Source of the DNA: Dysidea avara
Taxonomy: Eukaryota; Porifera; Demospongiae; Dictyoceratida; Dysideidae
Direction: 5' to 3'
Length of the DNA stretch: 64,000 bases
Assembly: GCF_963678975.1 (NCBI RefSeq)
Contig: NC_089278.1
Coordinates: 13,497,959-13,561,958, forward strand
Shown here: positions 34,054 through 45,280 of the stretch, one piece after another
Position numbering within the stretch: the stretch's first letter is position 1
How the letters are laid out: each line of letters opens with the position of its first letter
The notes under the pieces: generated by a model
What the model was told of the DNA's origin: nothing
The model's database searches: none
Seen by the model: the letters and a program-made list of their open reading frames with translations, nothing else
Made by a program: the position numbers and the translations under genes

Positions 34054-35422
34054 CTGTACAACCACCTATAAATTAAAGTGATGATAGAGCTCACATGACT
34101 GCTTGCTCCAAACTGTTTATGTGGTCACAAAACATACATGTCAATAAAACTGCATGCATTTTGTGTGTTGTGGTAGTTGAATCTACTCAAAAACTATGCT
34201 TGTAAGCCGCGTGAGTAATAAAACCAAAAATCAGTTAAACCAGACTTAGAAACCTTTTCTTAAGCCAGGAGTGCATAATTGCCACTAAGCACCTTGTAGC
34301 ACTTATTCATTGTATGATGAACTACATGCATCATCATGTAGTGACTGTATAATGGGTACGTAGTATATAATATCTATGGTATAATGAATGTCATGGCCGA
34401 GATTTGTCTCTACAGCAGAGAAGCCATCAAAATTGTTATTCATCACGTTACATATTTAGTTAGCACTTTGATGGTTTTTATGTGTAGGTATATAGACTGT
34501 TTACACTTAAATGCATAGTTTAGAATTTTAAAGGAGATCAAGCAAACTGATATCAATGACAGACAGGTACCACATATAGAAGAACCTGTAATTATAAAAT
34601 AAGTAAAATTTGTATAATGATTGCTGGGCTATCCACAAAAAGTTTTGATTTACACTGCTATTTGAGGACAAGCAAAGAATGAGCGATCCTTGAAAATAAT
34701 ATACCTCAAAAATTGTACTAGTGGTTTCATTTTGTGCAAGCACTGGCACTAGCAGTCAATTAGTGGGAACCACAAAAATACAGAGGTGTGCTTGTGTAAT
34801 TCCTTATATAGGAATCCCTGTATGGCTGCTGTCCTGCTTCACAGACAAATTATGCAAACTGACCATGTGCTTTGTCACAGTTTTGCTCATGACACAAAAT
34901 AACAGTTTTTAGGATGGAAAATCTCAATACATAGCTCTTGTACCATTTTTTTTTGTGTTCTATTATAGCTTATAGGTTCTCAAAATTCAGCGATAAAACT
35001 GTTTAGAGCTGCATACACCTGCTGTATGTTGGGATCAAATTTTTAGTGAGAGTTTGTTAGGAGGGAGTTTAACTACATTTACATAGCATAAAATTATTGC
35101 TGTTGATCTGCTTATGATCTCCATGATGTAATGTATAATTGGTGTCAATTGCAAGTGCCTATTAGTAGTTACTAATTTCTCTGTCTTACTAGCATAATTC
35201 ATGCAGTTATTGGGTAAGCAATTCATTTGTGTGAGAAAGTTTATGTTCATGTTGGCTAAAATATAGCCATGTTTTCGGTGATTGTAGTCTTTTCCACATG
35301 CAACAATTCAAACGCAAAAGTTGTGTCAACCTTTCATTGTATGCTTTCTTTAAAAAAGGTACAGTTGCAAACAGTACACTGCCAAATAACCTACTGCGGA
35401 CTTGCTTTTAACTATTTTGTAG

Positions 35423-35534
35423 TGGTCATATGGAGGGGCATTCTCCATACCCTACTGTGGCCAATAACAAAATCTTTTAACACAGTGAAGCTGAAATGGA
35501 CTATACAGATGCCTGCACTATGCCTAGAGTAAAT
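35423..35534 (+). pseudogene. Decayed copy of RTK kinase exon 11
   Basis: It starts after an acceptor-like tgtag with tggtcatatgga and ends aaat|gtaaga, just as RTK1 exon 11 starts tggtcctatgga and ends aaat|gtacgg. Shared blocks are cattctccataccctactgtgg, cacagtgaagctg and cagatgcctgcact (compare RTK1 26721-26857). About 25-30 bases in the middle are missing, and in-frame stops are present. No other kinase exon is seen nearby, so this is a lone relic of a third receptor gene or of a duplicated gene segment. Confidence 0.85.
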
Positions 35535-35880
35535 GTAAGAGTGATAATCATCGCATTGTAATTAAACTGTGAATTTTGTACAATGAATAGATTCTAGTCC
35601 TGCAGTATCGTATGCAGCTGTAGGCTCTGCTCCAATTCACTTGATTTATTCTCACGACAAGGCATTTAACTTTATATACTCTATTCATTTTTTTAATGAA
35701 CTATTTTACATGGTGCTTTTCACTAAATCTATTTATAAATGGATAATCTCTTATCCTTAGTATACCGCATCAACGCTTCACAATATGCTTTGACCCCCTG
35801 CAACTGTAAATGTTAGCTAGTCTACCTTCATGATCACAGTTTACATGGTCACTATACTCATGTATATATTAATTCCGTGT

Positions 35881-36732
35881 TTACGAATTTTCGACAGTAG
35901 CTTTTGTGGTGTCTGATGTTTTGTGTTCAGTATCTTTTGTGGTCTGATGTTCACCTTCTGGCGGTTTATCGTCAGGCTTGTCTTCACTATCTGTCGTAGT
36001 TGTTGGTTGGTCATCTTCTCCATCATTGTTACCAGAATCTTGTTTGGCTGCTGTAGATGTTGTTTCTGTACTAGGTGAATACTTGCTCCATATTTCAGAC
36101 GATATCCAATCCTTTAACAGGTCACAACTGATCTCCCACAACTCCTCTTGGTACTGTTCATTCCTGTACAAAAGATAACGCACAGAGAAACAAGACTGGT
36201 TACCTTTCATTTTCACCAATAGTTATTTGAGTGGTATACAATAGTAAGACTTGCTACACTTGGATAATACACATACCACACATATGTACAGCCACAGGCA
36301 TCAGAGCAAAAAGTTAAGTGGTAAGATTCAGTTTCAGTGTACAAGCATGCAGGAAGCTTAGGGTTCTGCCGAATGGTTTTTGTTTAGTATAGGTTTTGTT
36401 CTGAGAATTATGGGCTCATATAATTCTGGAGTATCACTTAATTGCATTACAAGTTTCATGATAGCAGACTAGTGTGTGATTTGGGTTACAAACTTTCTTG
36501 AGGGATCATGCCCCAGACCCCTAAAAGGACTATTGCTTCTGTGGCCATGTGAATGAGATAATTGTACAAATGTAGTCAGAGCATTCACAGTGTAATACCT
36601 TGCAATATCTGTAGCCTGTTCTGGTCTACAGTTACTATCATAATAGACAGCTTGTTGGGAGTTTAGGGATGGGTTGATAGCACAATTGATGCTAGATACT
36701 GCTCCTTGTTGGGGAGTACGTCCTAAACCTAG

Positions 36733-36769
<37 letters not shown>

Positions 36770-39700
36770 AGTAAGCCATACAGTCACACTTAAATCTAAA
36801 AGCTGTACATTCCTATCTCTAAAACACCTACAATTATTACCTAATGACATGTAGACTTTAACGAATACTGAGAACCAACGTACATCTTCATAATTTCGTG
36901 GGATCTCTGTATTGACCTGATGGTTAACATGAAGCTACATATGTTATTATAATAAAACTCACTAATCCAGGGTGTAATGAAGAAACTGTTATTCCACTAC
37001 CACTTATTCTTCTCTGGAGAGCAAACATTGTCATGATCTACCAAAATTATAGACTGTCATTTAGGAATAAACTCAAATACTTCATATAGAAACTTTTGGC
37101 AACACCTCCTTAAGCTCAAACTTGCACCTTTATTGTTACTTATAGTGGTAAACCCTTATGTGGACAATATTCTAAGGCTTGCCTACACCTCCATGAGCAC
37201 ACAATTGGTCTGTGACATAGTGTAATGCCTGAATTGAATACACTATACACATACGTTTGAGCATTATATTTAGTGCAAAGTGGCATTTGGCTGCATGGTT
37301 GGCAAGCTGTTGAGTATGTACGTATTGTCTCGAAACAACATGATTCTAAAAGTCTGTAAGGAAAGTAATTTTTTAGGCCAGTAATCAAGTCCTGTGCTGG
37401 GTTTGCCAACCAGTGATGTAATACAATAGTGTGAAGTTATGCATATTGATTATTATCACCTACATTGTAAAGTTTTGAGTTGCCATAAAACTTCATCCTT
37501 GAATAGCTAATGTCTCCCTGTAGATTACTAGGGTCCCAGACTCCAAATGATTTTGCTGCACTAGACGATACAAAGACAATCCTCTTGTCTCCATCAGTGT
37601 TCATCATACAAGGTAGGAGCTCCAAGCATATCAGAAAGTGTCCAAGATGATTAACCTAATACATATAGAGATGGATATGCAGATCTGTGTGTAGGAGTAA
37701 ATTAAATATATTCAAGCTTTATAGAAAATGTTGTCTTTACAAGCCTAACACAACCCTGGTGCAGTCCAGAGGAGACCTTAGAATGTGTCCTTACATATGC
37801 ACACAGCAGCCACATGACTATATCATACAGTATGGTATACTGTATAGTAGGGATCACAAAGGTTTGCACTTTCCCATCTGCCTCACAATAGCTTCACAAC
37901 GCCTTGGTATTCGCCTTTTTGCATACCACAGTATGTACAATACACGCATCATGGACTTACTTTTATGTCCCATTTCATTTCATTTGCAGTGCAAAGATGT
38001 CAATTGGTGGTGGCATGTCAGAGGCTTCAAAAGTTTTCTACCATATAAGAATAAAATTGAAATCATCTGTAATTTTTGTACCATGCCTCCAACAGTACTA
38101 AGGTAAGCAGTTTGCTTCTAGGCATACGTCTGGTGCTGTTGATGGGGTGTTACAGAAGTTTACTAATGCTACCAACAAAAGTTAACAAACTCAAAATTAG
38201 AAATTTTAGGGACAAACAAGGAGATCGTCATTTGAAGTGTAAATTTAACCCTTGCCTAAGCCATGTTGGGTTATTGGCTAATTAAGAATTAAGTTTGCAC
38301 TTCATGTGACGATCCTTCTTGTTTAAGCACTTGATATTGTAGCTAATGATCTCTACTAGCTTATAAAGTTCTAATTTCTATTCAGAGTTTTAATCTTACA
38401 GTGAAAACTCAGTTATCCGGAATTCCAGTTAATTGAATACCAAGATGGCTGCTCTATTAGAATAATTGGTTGTTCTATTAGAGCACCATTATTTTAGTTC
38501 AGATATCTGGGGTTGAATAACTGAGGTGTCCCACTGTTCAATATGTTATATCATATATACAATGAGTCAAAGGCTTACTTGGAATTGACGTTCAAGATTG
38601 TCATCAGTTTTACCTACAAACAGAGAAGGCAATCTGAAATGACACTTACCACATTCTTAGAATCTTGAATAAAATAAGAGCAGATACAGTATGTAGTAAC
38701 AAACTTCATTCCCACATTACCTATGTACATAACTTTAGTAATTAAGACACTTAATGACTAACTAGCTTTTGGACTACCAAAATTCGTCAATTTCAATTTC
38801 ATCATCTCAAATGTGGTCCTGTGGCTGGTTATATGCACACACATGCACCCACACACATGGGCGGTGGGGGGGGGGGGGTTGGGGGCTGGGGCCCCCCTCG
38901 GTTTGCTGAGGGAGTGCTTGGCCCTCCCCCTTGGAATAATATCTCGTTGAAATTATTCTTCTGGAGTGTGGCTGAAAACTGTGAAAAAGATCGATATACT
39001 CTAATAGAATGCTCAAATATCCTAATAGAGCAGTCAAAAATGTTCCATAAAACGTGTTCCAAAAAGTAGTCTAAAAACAAAAAACAAATTTTTTTTTGCC
39101 TACAGTGGGAATTGAACCACTGACCTCTTACTTGAACGAGTTGGTGTATTACCACTGTACCAAGCATAAGGCTATTTTGAACTATTTATAAATGCTGTAT
39201 GTTTTTATAACCTAGTAGTCAACATTGCCAAAAGTGCTTTTATAAACTGCAAATAGCCTGTTTTAAATACTTTTGACTAAAAAGTTGGTGATATGCTGCA
39301 AAGTGTGCATTCTGGTGAACTTTGAGACATGTAAAACCTAAAAATGGCTACAGCTTAGACCCCCTGCTGCCAGAGATTCTATACTCTGGTCAGCCCCCCT
39401 CATATCAACTACTTCCTCCGCCACTGCACACACACATTTGTAAGTAAAGTAACTTGAGTTATATTACCTGTTTTTATAGCGTATTTCATTATATTACTTA
39501 GTTACCACAAAAGTAATAATATTACGTAACGCGTTACTCCCAACACTGGTTACAGGATACTGCTGTTCTTTTACTGCTTGTAATAGCTATTGATGAGAAT
39601 GCATAAATTTGTACCATGAAATGTAGCTAATTGTCTTAATCGACTATAATGAGTGAAAATTATCCCCTAAGGGAAAAAAACTGTAGATCATAGGTAAAGA

Positions 39701-42700
39701 GCTTATGAGAACTTTTGTCAAAACTTTGAAATGATGCTGTGAATTTAGTTAACATGTGGGCAGTTACCAATTAATGGTAATATAAGTCATTTGACTACCT
39801 ATGGTGTTAGACACACAAGCTTCTGAACAATTCCGCATTTACAGACCACAACTTAGAATATAATAATCAGTGTTGGGGCAATTACGTTTAAAAGTAACTC
39901 GTTACATATTACTTGCAACTGAACTATTTAGTTACAGTTACATATTATCCATATAATAAAGTAACTATAATAATATTACATATGAAATTACTTTGTGTCC
40001 ACAGCCTTAAGCTGTCACGTGTGAAACTACCACCTTATCACGTGATATGATTGTGTTGTTGGACAATGTGCAAATCTTGGTTATAAGTAAGAAGCTGGTG
40101 AATAAGCTTCATTCAGTAGGCTTTGTTACTTCGTTGTGGCTAGGCATTACTCAGTGGATTACTAACAAGATTAGTAATATCGTTACTTGTAGGGCCATCA
40201 CTATTAAATTCCTTGTTTCCTGTCACCACCCGCATCAATTTTTAGGTAGCTGCACCAAATTTAATTATTTGATATAGATCACGTGTATGCAATATTTCAT
40301 GATAGAAGGAGGCACAAAGTGACCAAGCTTTTAAAGCTAAGCCCAAACTAGCCCTCAGATCAACCTGAAACGTTTTCAACAAGTTTTTAAAAATGTATAT
40401 TAAATGGAATTTTCTAATGACTGACTGAGTAACTGACCGATGCCTTCAGACAACTGAAAGACAAGTGTAACTAGATAACGACTAAGGCTACGGGCTTGAT
40501 GTTTTCACTGTTTGACGTCGCTTCAGCCAGACATGTGCCTTTTGGAATACCACAGTACGTACAATGCATTCTTCATGGACTTACCAGTGTCCTCCTTTGT
40601 GTCCCATTCATCTTTGCTGACAGCAAAAGGTGTCAATTTGACGGTAGCAGGTGATGGCATCCCTTCGTAATGGAAATTGTCTATATTTTTTGTAGTGGCT
40701 ACTTTGATTGTAGAGGTGCCTTTCAAACAGTTCTTGATTCGTAATGCTGTGTAATGGTTTGAACATAGCTGACATGAAGTGTAATGGATACTTCACTTTT
40801 CGGATGATAATTGATAGCTGGGGTGCGCGACGCTTTTTGATGTGGTATGCATAGGTTCACCAGTCATAATAATACAAAAAAAAAATTAACAAACAAGTAC
40901 AAAAATTTGGAGTTTTCAACTAGAGTAGGGACCCTAATACATCGATACTTAAAAAGTACTGAAACAAGCTGGAGTAGTGCACGATAGTAAAACATTAAGA
41001 AGTGTTATATCCCTACTGTACTCAAGATACCATAATGGAAATGCACAGTAGGGATATAACACTTCCTATTGATTTAATATCGTGCACTTGTTTCAGTACA
41101 ATGTGCTATGGTCCTACTCTAGTTGACATTTCCAAATTTCTTTGTGTACTTGTTTATAGAGGTTGTACATTAATAAAATAACACAGTGCAATCCAATTAG
41201 ATTTCCTCACCATGTGGTACAAGAGCAATCCCAGCATTACATATCAACAAGTGTAGTGGAAGGTTCTTCTGTTTGAAGTCCTCAATAAACTGTTTGGTGG
41301 ACTGTAGAGATGACAAGTCAAGTTTCATCAGTTCAACTTTTATCTCCTTGCCAGCTGCTTGTCCCTCCTCTTTCATACGATCGATAGCCTGCTCAGAAAA
41401 AAAAGCTTGCATAATATATGAGCGTGTGTGATGTGCTAGCTACTTATAATGTCTTTGCAATGCTGGTGGTCAGCATCACCTGTTGTGTATAATTTCCATG
41501 GTGATGTTAAGTAACTACATAACTGGTATAAGAATTGTCTACTTTGCTGACCTCTCTTGGTCACTAAGAGTGGCACCTGGATGGTAATCAAGTGTGCCAT
41601 TACCCCTATGGTAACTGGGGGACACACACACATCATCTTTAGCACTACCCTCATCTGCAACCCCACAAACTGGGAGGCAGGGAGCCCTGAGGAGCCTCCC
41701 AATCCCAGACAGGACACAGAACAACATTGTTCCTTACAACATACAGTTTCTACAGCGGCCATTGCAATTACATTGACAACAGCTACCATAGAATTTTACT
41801 ATAGGCTATATAATGCTGGCAGTTACGTGCATTAAAAAAAAACTTAAACAAAAAAGCAAGAAAAAAAAGTAAACTGAGGTGGGGTTTGAACCCGATCCTT
41901 GTATTCATAGTCCATGCTCGTAACCACTGTACCACCAGTGCTGCAGCTACCCACCTCCTTTAGTTTCTACCTTGTAAAGATCATGACTTCTATATATGAC
42001 AAGAGTGAAGAAGAAACCAAAGCTGAACTCGACCCTAACCCTAAGTAGTATGCCCTGAGTATTCGACTTTAGGGCACAAGACCAGTAGTTTGCCTCAGGT
42101 CTTGTACTTTAGGGCATGCGACAAGTAGTTATTTGCGTTAGACGTGGTGTTAAATGATGGGCTAGTGCCAGTAAATATATAGCCGTTCACGTTCATAACT
42201 GGTGCCAGCACTATATCCACTTTCTTTAATGCACCTATCAATGTCATGCCCACTCCCAGGTAGGGTGGGGGAATACAGGGGATTTGACAAAGTCTCTTGT
42301 CAAATACCTATTAAAATAATAAAGCCCCAAGATGTAGATATCAAATCCCTAGTAGATGTATGGGGATCTCCGGGGGTGGGGCTTAGGTGCATTACTATAC
42401 TACCTATGCAGCTACGGCCTAAATCAGCATGGTGAGTCCCTGCACCTGGCTGTGCTCTTTTTCAGTCAATTACACATGCATTTTGTATTGCATAAATTAC
42501 ATCCAGCCTGCCTACAAAGCACACAAACAATACTAAACACACAGGAAGCACTGTGTAGTTAAATCATATACTTCGCTCGAAATACTTCTAGCATAGATAG
42601 ATAACTGAATGGTGAACAGAATTTTTCGGTCATATGCAATGTTCAAATGGATGTGCAATTGACTTTATTCTGTGCATGTGCAATACAATGATTGTGGCAC

Positions 42701-43185
42701 TAGTTTCTTTTCCACATGACCTTTCAAGGGGGTGGCACTCCAATATATCCTGATCTTCGTCCTTGGTCAAAACGAAAGTCAAGTCAAGCAAGAAATTTGC
42801 AGTAGATCAAAAGACAAGTTCATTTGTAAAGTGCATACCTTAATAGAATCTCGAATAGAATTTCTTAAAACATAACCGTAATTTTACGAAAAGTTTACAA
42901 AAGTTCGGTCTAGATCGAGTCAAGCACGGATTTTAGCGTAAGTCAAGGGTCAAGGCTTCACTTTGACCAAGGACGAAGATCACAGTACAGGGTATATTGG
43001 AGTGCCACCCCCTTGCCTGTTAATACCTGTTGGCCTCGCTCTTCTGACCTACACGCGATAATCGTGTGTGCTCCCATAAAAGCAAACGCCTTTCCTGTCT
43101 CATAACCGATCCCAGTGTTACCACCAGTGACTACAGCAACTTTTTCCTTGAGGACAATCTCTGGATACGACAACCTCGATCCCAT
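35881..43185 (-). CDS. Short-chain dehydrogenase/reductase (retinol-dehydrogenase/WWOX-like), 8 exons
   Basis: Exons in transcription order: 43185-43027, 41388-41211, 38613-38579, 37655-37464, 37037-36963, 36916-36841, 36728-36599, 36163-35881. Total 1128 nt, 375 residues, all joins in phase. Residues 16-24 (VTGGNTGIG) are the Rossmann nucleotide-binding loop; ICNAG, NHLGHF, VFVSSS and YGNSK give the catalytic Asn-Ser-Tyr-Lys set; LHPGLVNTEI and RTPQQGA are typical of the retinol dehydrogenase/WWOX group. It should be an NAD(P)-dependent oxidoreductase of lipid or retinoid-like substrates; the substrate is not determinable. There is no WW domain. The last ~55 residues form an acidic Thr/Asp/Lys-rich tail not usual for the family. 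One exon is only 35 nt. Its introns hold many repeats. Confidence 0.92.
36732..36768. repeat. (AC)n(AT)n microsatellite at a splice acceptor
   Basis: On the minus strand this is an (AT)n(GT)n tract ending three bases before the acceptor AG of dehydrogenase exon 7 (exon starts 36728). The GT-rich tract stands in for the polypyrimidine tract. Confidence 0.85.
37850..38240 (+). mobile_element. Diverged copy of the dispersed repeat, in dehydrogenase intron 3
   Basis: Blocks gtagggatcacaaaggtttg, gcataccacagtatgtacaa, atcatggactta and agatgtcaattggtgg follow the order of the family at 5420 and 40300. The coding-like block is too decayed to read. Confidence 0.5.
38397..38537. mobile_element. Small MITE with ACAGTGAAAACTC / CCACTGT ends
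   Basis: The termini acagtgaaaactcagttatc and gaataactgaggtgtcccac(tgt) are imperfect inverted repeats of similar design to the MITE at 12740. It lies in dehydrogenase intron 3, 42 bp past the end of the RNA-order preceding repeats and just next to the 35-nt exon at 38579-38613. Confidence 0.55.
38859..39427 (-). mobile_element. Composite unit with tRNA-like head and G-rich ends
   Basis: Read on the minus strand it begins gcagtggcggagg, contains a tRNA-like segment (39168-39098: TGGTACAGTGGT as A box, GGTTCAATTCC as B box), then a body with gactgctctattaggatatt, and ends in a C-rich run and ccgcccatg. The tRNA-like part and body recur at 58857-59140 (+), and the first part recurs alone at 51788-52054. 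It looks like a tRNA-derived SINE fused to, or inserted in, a GGGGC-ended element. Pol III boxes are visible; the cloverleaf was not verified. Confidence 0.65.
39431..39548. mobile_element. CAGTGTT-family right-end fragment
   Basis: It matches 12055-12180 (gtaagtaaagtaa through cgttactcccaacactg). No coding capacity. Confidence 0.65.
39868..40195. mobile_element. CAGTGTT-family left-end copy
   Basis: It starts cagtgttggggcaattac and follows 11701-11990 closely (gttacatattacttgcaact, ttggacaatgtgcaaatctt) before breaking off at cttgtaggg. Short open frames in it are repeat sequence. Confidence 0.65.
40300..41150 (-). mobile_element. Dispersed repeat copy with conserved [12 protein letters not shown] frame
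   Basis: Minus-strand order: an inverted-repeat block (41120-40905; arms tttcaactagagtaggacc-like with an inner tagggatataacact palindrome), a coding-like block (40860-40523) reading [28 protein letters not shown], then GACT words and gttttcaacaagttt. It parallels 56565-57560. No known protein family is recognised in the frame. Confidence 0.6.
41874..41946 (-). mobile_element. tRNA-derived SINE head (or tRNA pseudogene)
   Basis: On the minus strand: actggtggtacagtggttac (A-box-like) and gggttcaaacccc (B-box with T-arm stem). It lies in dehydrogenase intron 1, followed by an A-rich/T-rich stretch at 41836-41870. The acceptor stem is not convincing, so a SINE head is preferred over a functional tRNA gene. 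Confidence 0.5.
42227..42394. mobile_element. Short relative of the 2592 inverted-repeat element
   Basis: It begins taatgcacctatcaatgtca and ends gcttaggtgcatta, with gatttgacaaag/cttgtcaaat inside. Non-coding. Confidence 0.6.
42725..43015. mobile_element. Inverted-repeat element next to dehydrogenase exon 1 donor
   Basis: The arms caagggggtggcactccaat and attggagtgccacccccttg continue inward (atcttcgtccttggtcaaa against tttgaccaaggacgaagat). The right end is 11 bases from the donor of exon 1 (exon ends 43027), so the pre-mRNA would carry a strong hairpin immediately after the splice site. Confidence 0.85.
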
Positions 43186-43559
43186 ATTGAAACCACGTGA
43201 TCTAGAGCGTGACAGTCGATCTCGTGCCTAGCCTTGCCCTACGCGGGCCCGGCTGGGACACGAGAGGTCAGTGACTGAGTGAAGCTGTGTTTTTGGAAAT
43301 TCTTTTCAAGAAGTGAGTGTAGTCACCATTTATGTGAAAATGTTTAATAGTAGATAGCTCATATAGCTGGCTAGTCAACCAGCAAGGCCATGAGGCGTGG
43401 AAGGCCTAGCTTGCCTTTCCATGGTTTTTTTTAGTATCTATGCTTATTCGTTGTCCAGTGCTAGTCGGTCAGTGACTGTCACGGTGGGTTTTGTGCAAGA
43501 TTTTGTGCTAGTTGTTGCATGCACATTATTGTATTTTGATGTCTTCAGTAATATCTGGC

Positions 43560-44155
43560 AGACACTATCCAAAACCACGCCCACTTTTCGGACGCCATTT
43601 TGAATGGGGCCAATTTCAATAATCACTGACTGCACTGCATTGAAATTTAGTGATGAAGAAAGCTCGAACTAAGTGGTATTGTCAAACAATAGTCCATAGA
43701 AGCTTTTAATGCTGTAAATTCTTTGTACTGGCTAAAGGCAGGTGATTATCAGGTGTTGAACAAGGCGCGAAGCGTTGACGACACTAATTCCCTTGTTTAC
43801 CTGTACAAGGAGCGCCTGGATGGTCAGCCGCTACTACGGTTACTATCACTAATAATTTACCGCAGTAATGGATACTAAAATACTATCTGTTTGTTTCGCA
43901 GTGCTTCCTGTGTGGGTCAACAAGGCAATTTGGGCTGTCATTGCTTCGCGCCTTGTTCAACCCTGATAACCACCTGCCCCTAACCAATTTACAACCTTGA
44001 AGACTTCCACGGCCAATTGTTCAACAATACCCCCTAGTTCGAGCTTTATTCATCATCGGATTTCAATGTAGCGCAATCGTAATAATTGATACTGGCCCCA
44101 TTTAAAATGGCGGAAAGCTGTTGCTATGACGATTACGTAGTTTTGGATTGTGTCT
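43560..44155. mobile_element. ~600-bp inverted-repeat element upstream of the dehydrogenase gene
   Basis: The outer arms (agacactatccaaaac against gttttggattgtgtct; cgccattttgaatggggcca against tggccccatttaaaatggcg) and an inner pair (gttgaacaaggcgcgaagc against gcttcgcgccttgttcaac) define one long foldback. It starts about 375 bp upstream of the dehydrogenase ATG. No open frame. Confidence 0.75.
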
Positions 44156-44930
44156 ATTAAGCGACTTCCGAGCAAAAAAATTTTTTATTCACAAGATACA
44201 CGCGTCTACACTGGAAGCAGGTCTTCAAGGCTTTGTCATCAGTGGAGCGTCAGATAACTTTTAAACCTTTCCCCGGTTCTAGCAGGAATGGCCAGCATGA
44301 CATCTACTTTCACGTAAAATGTAACAGCTTAATACGGCCTTTTTCATGGTACAAAGTAGGGGCTGGGTTTAACATTACACATAAACCATTGGCAATGAAA
44401 ATATTGGCTCACCCCAACAATCCAGACGCGAACTTTTAACGAATCTTGGTTATACAAGGCTAGATCGCTCCTTGCTTGAATACTTCAGCTAGTTATACTG
44501 TTCGTGACGAACGGTTTACATGATACAAATAATTTTATAAAAATCACTCTTGATCCAATAGTCGCATACCCCGGCTGAGCACTGATTATAAGTGACGTGA
44601 GCGCTATATTGCGTGGGCGAGTTGCAATGGAGAAGCAATCCGTTCGTGAATGTTTAATTCATCAACTTTTCAATGGTCAATAAGCCTTATACATCATGCT
44701 AATAACACATTTAAACTATTTTGATCACATGATCCGACTTTATACTTTGTATGCTGTACTGGGAGCAGCAGTAGCACAAGACCAAAAATTAAAGGACCCT
44801 ATTATAAAAATACAATAGTAATCACACGGTCCCATCTAACTACAGTACTGTATAAAAACCACACCTTAACCTCAAAATTACAGCCCATGCATCTCAATTT
44901 ATTCTGGAAGCATGGATTTAACAAAAAAAA

Positions 44931-45150
44931 ATGGTCATTATAAAACTTTCAAGTTTGCTGTTTGCACATCTCCAGCATGTAAACCTGAGGAAAAAAGGTC
45001 ACATTTTAATTGGTGAATTTAAAAAAATCTTTATCACGAACACACTACACTACACACACACTATACAAACTTACACAAAAATTAGCTGCTTATCTTCAAC
45101 CTGTAACCTCCTCCATCTTGTAAACCTGTGGAAAAAAGGTAACATTTTAA
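44931..45150. repeat. Two diverged direct repeats
   Basis: The block ctccagcatgtaaacctgag...aattggtgaat (about 44970-45020) recurs at about 45110-45160 with small changes (ctccatcttgtaaacctgtgg). Confidence 0.65.
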
Positions 45151-45165
45151 TTGGTGAATGTTAAC

Positions 45166-45280
45166 ATGCACACACAAACATACACACTACACTACACACA
45201 CACACACTATACTACACACACACACACTACACTACACACACACACACTACACTACACACACACACTACACATTCACATAA
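45166..45280. repeat. CA/CTACA satellite tract
   Basis: Tandem runs of acacacacac separated by tacactacac units. Confidence 0.9.

Noticed and set aside
37140..37409. 89-codon minus-strand frame lying between dehydrogenase exons
   Set aside because: The phase-consistent exons 37464-37655 and 36963-37037 join directly to give the family sequence (YGNSKLYN-IMTMFALQRR), so this stretch is intron.
39098..39168. Functional tRNA gene on the minus strand
   Set aside because: The same sequence recurs at 58857 with a shared downstream body, and the acceptor stem is poor, so a SINE-type repeat is more likely.
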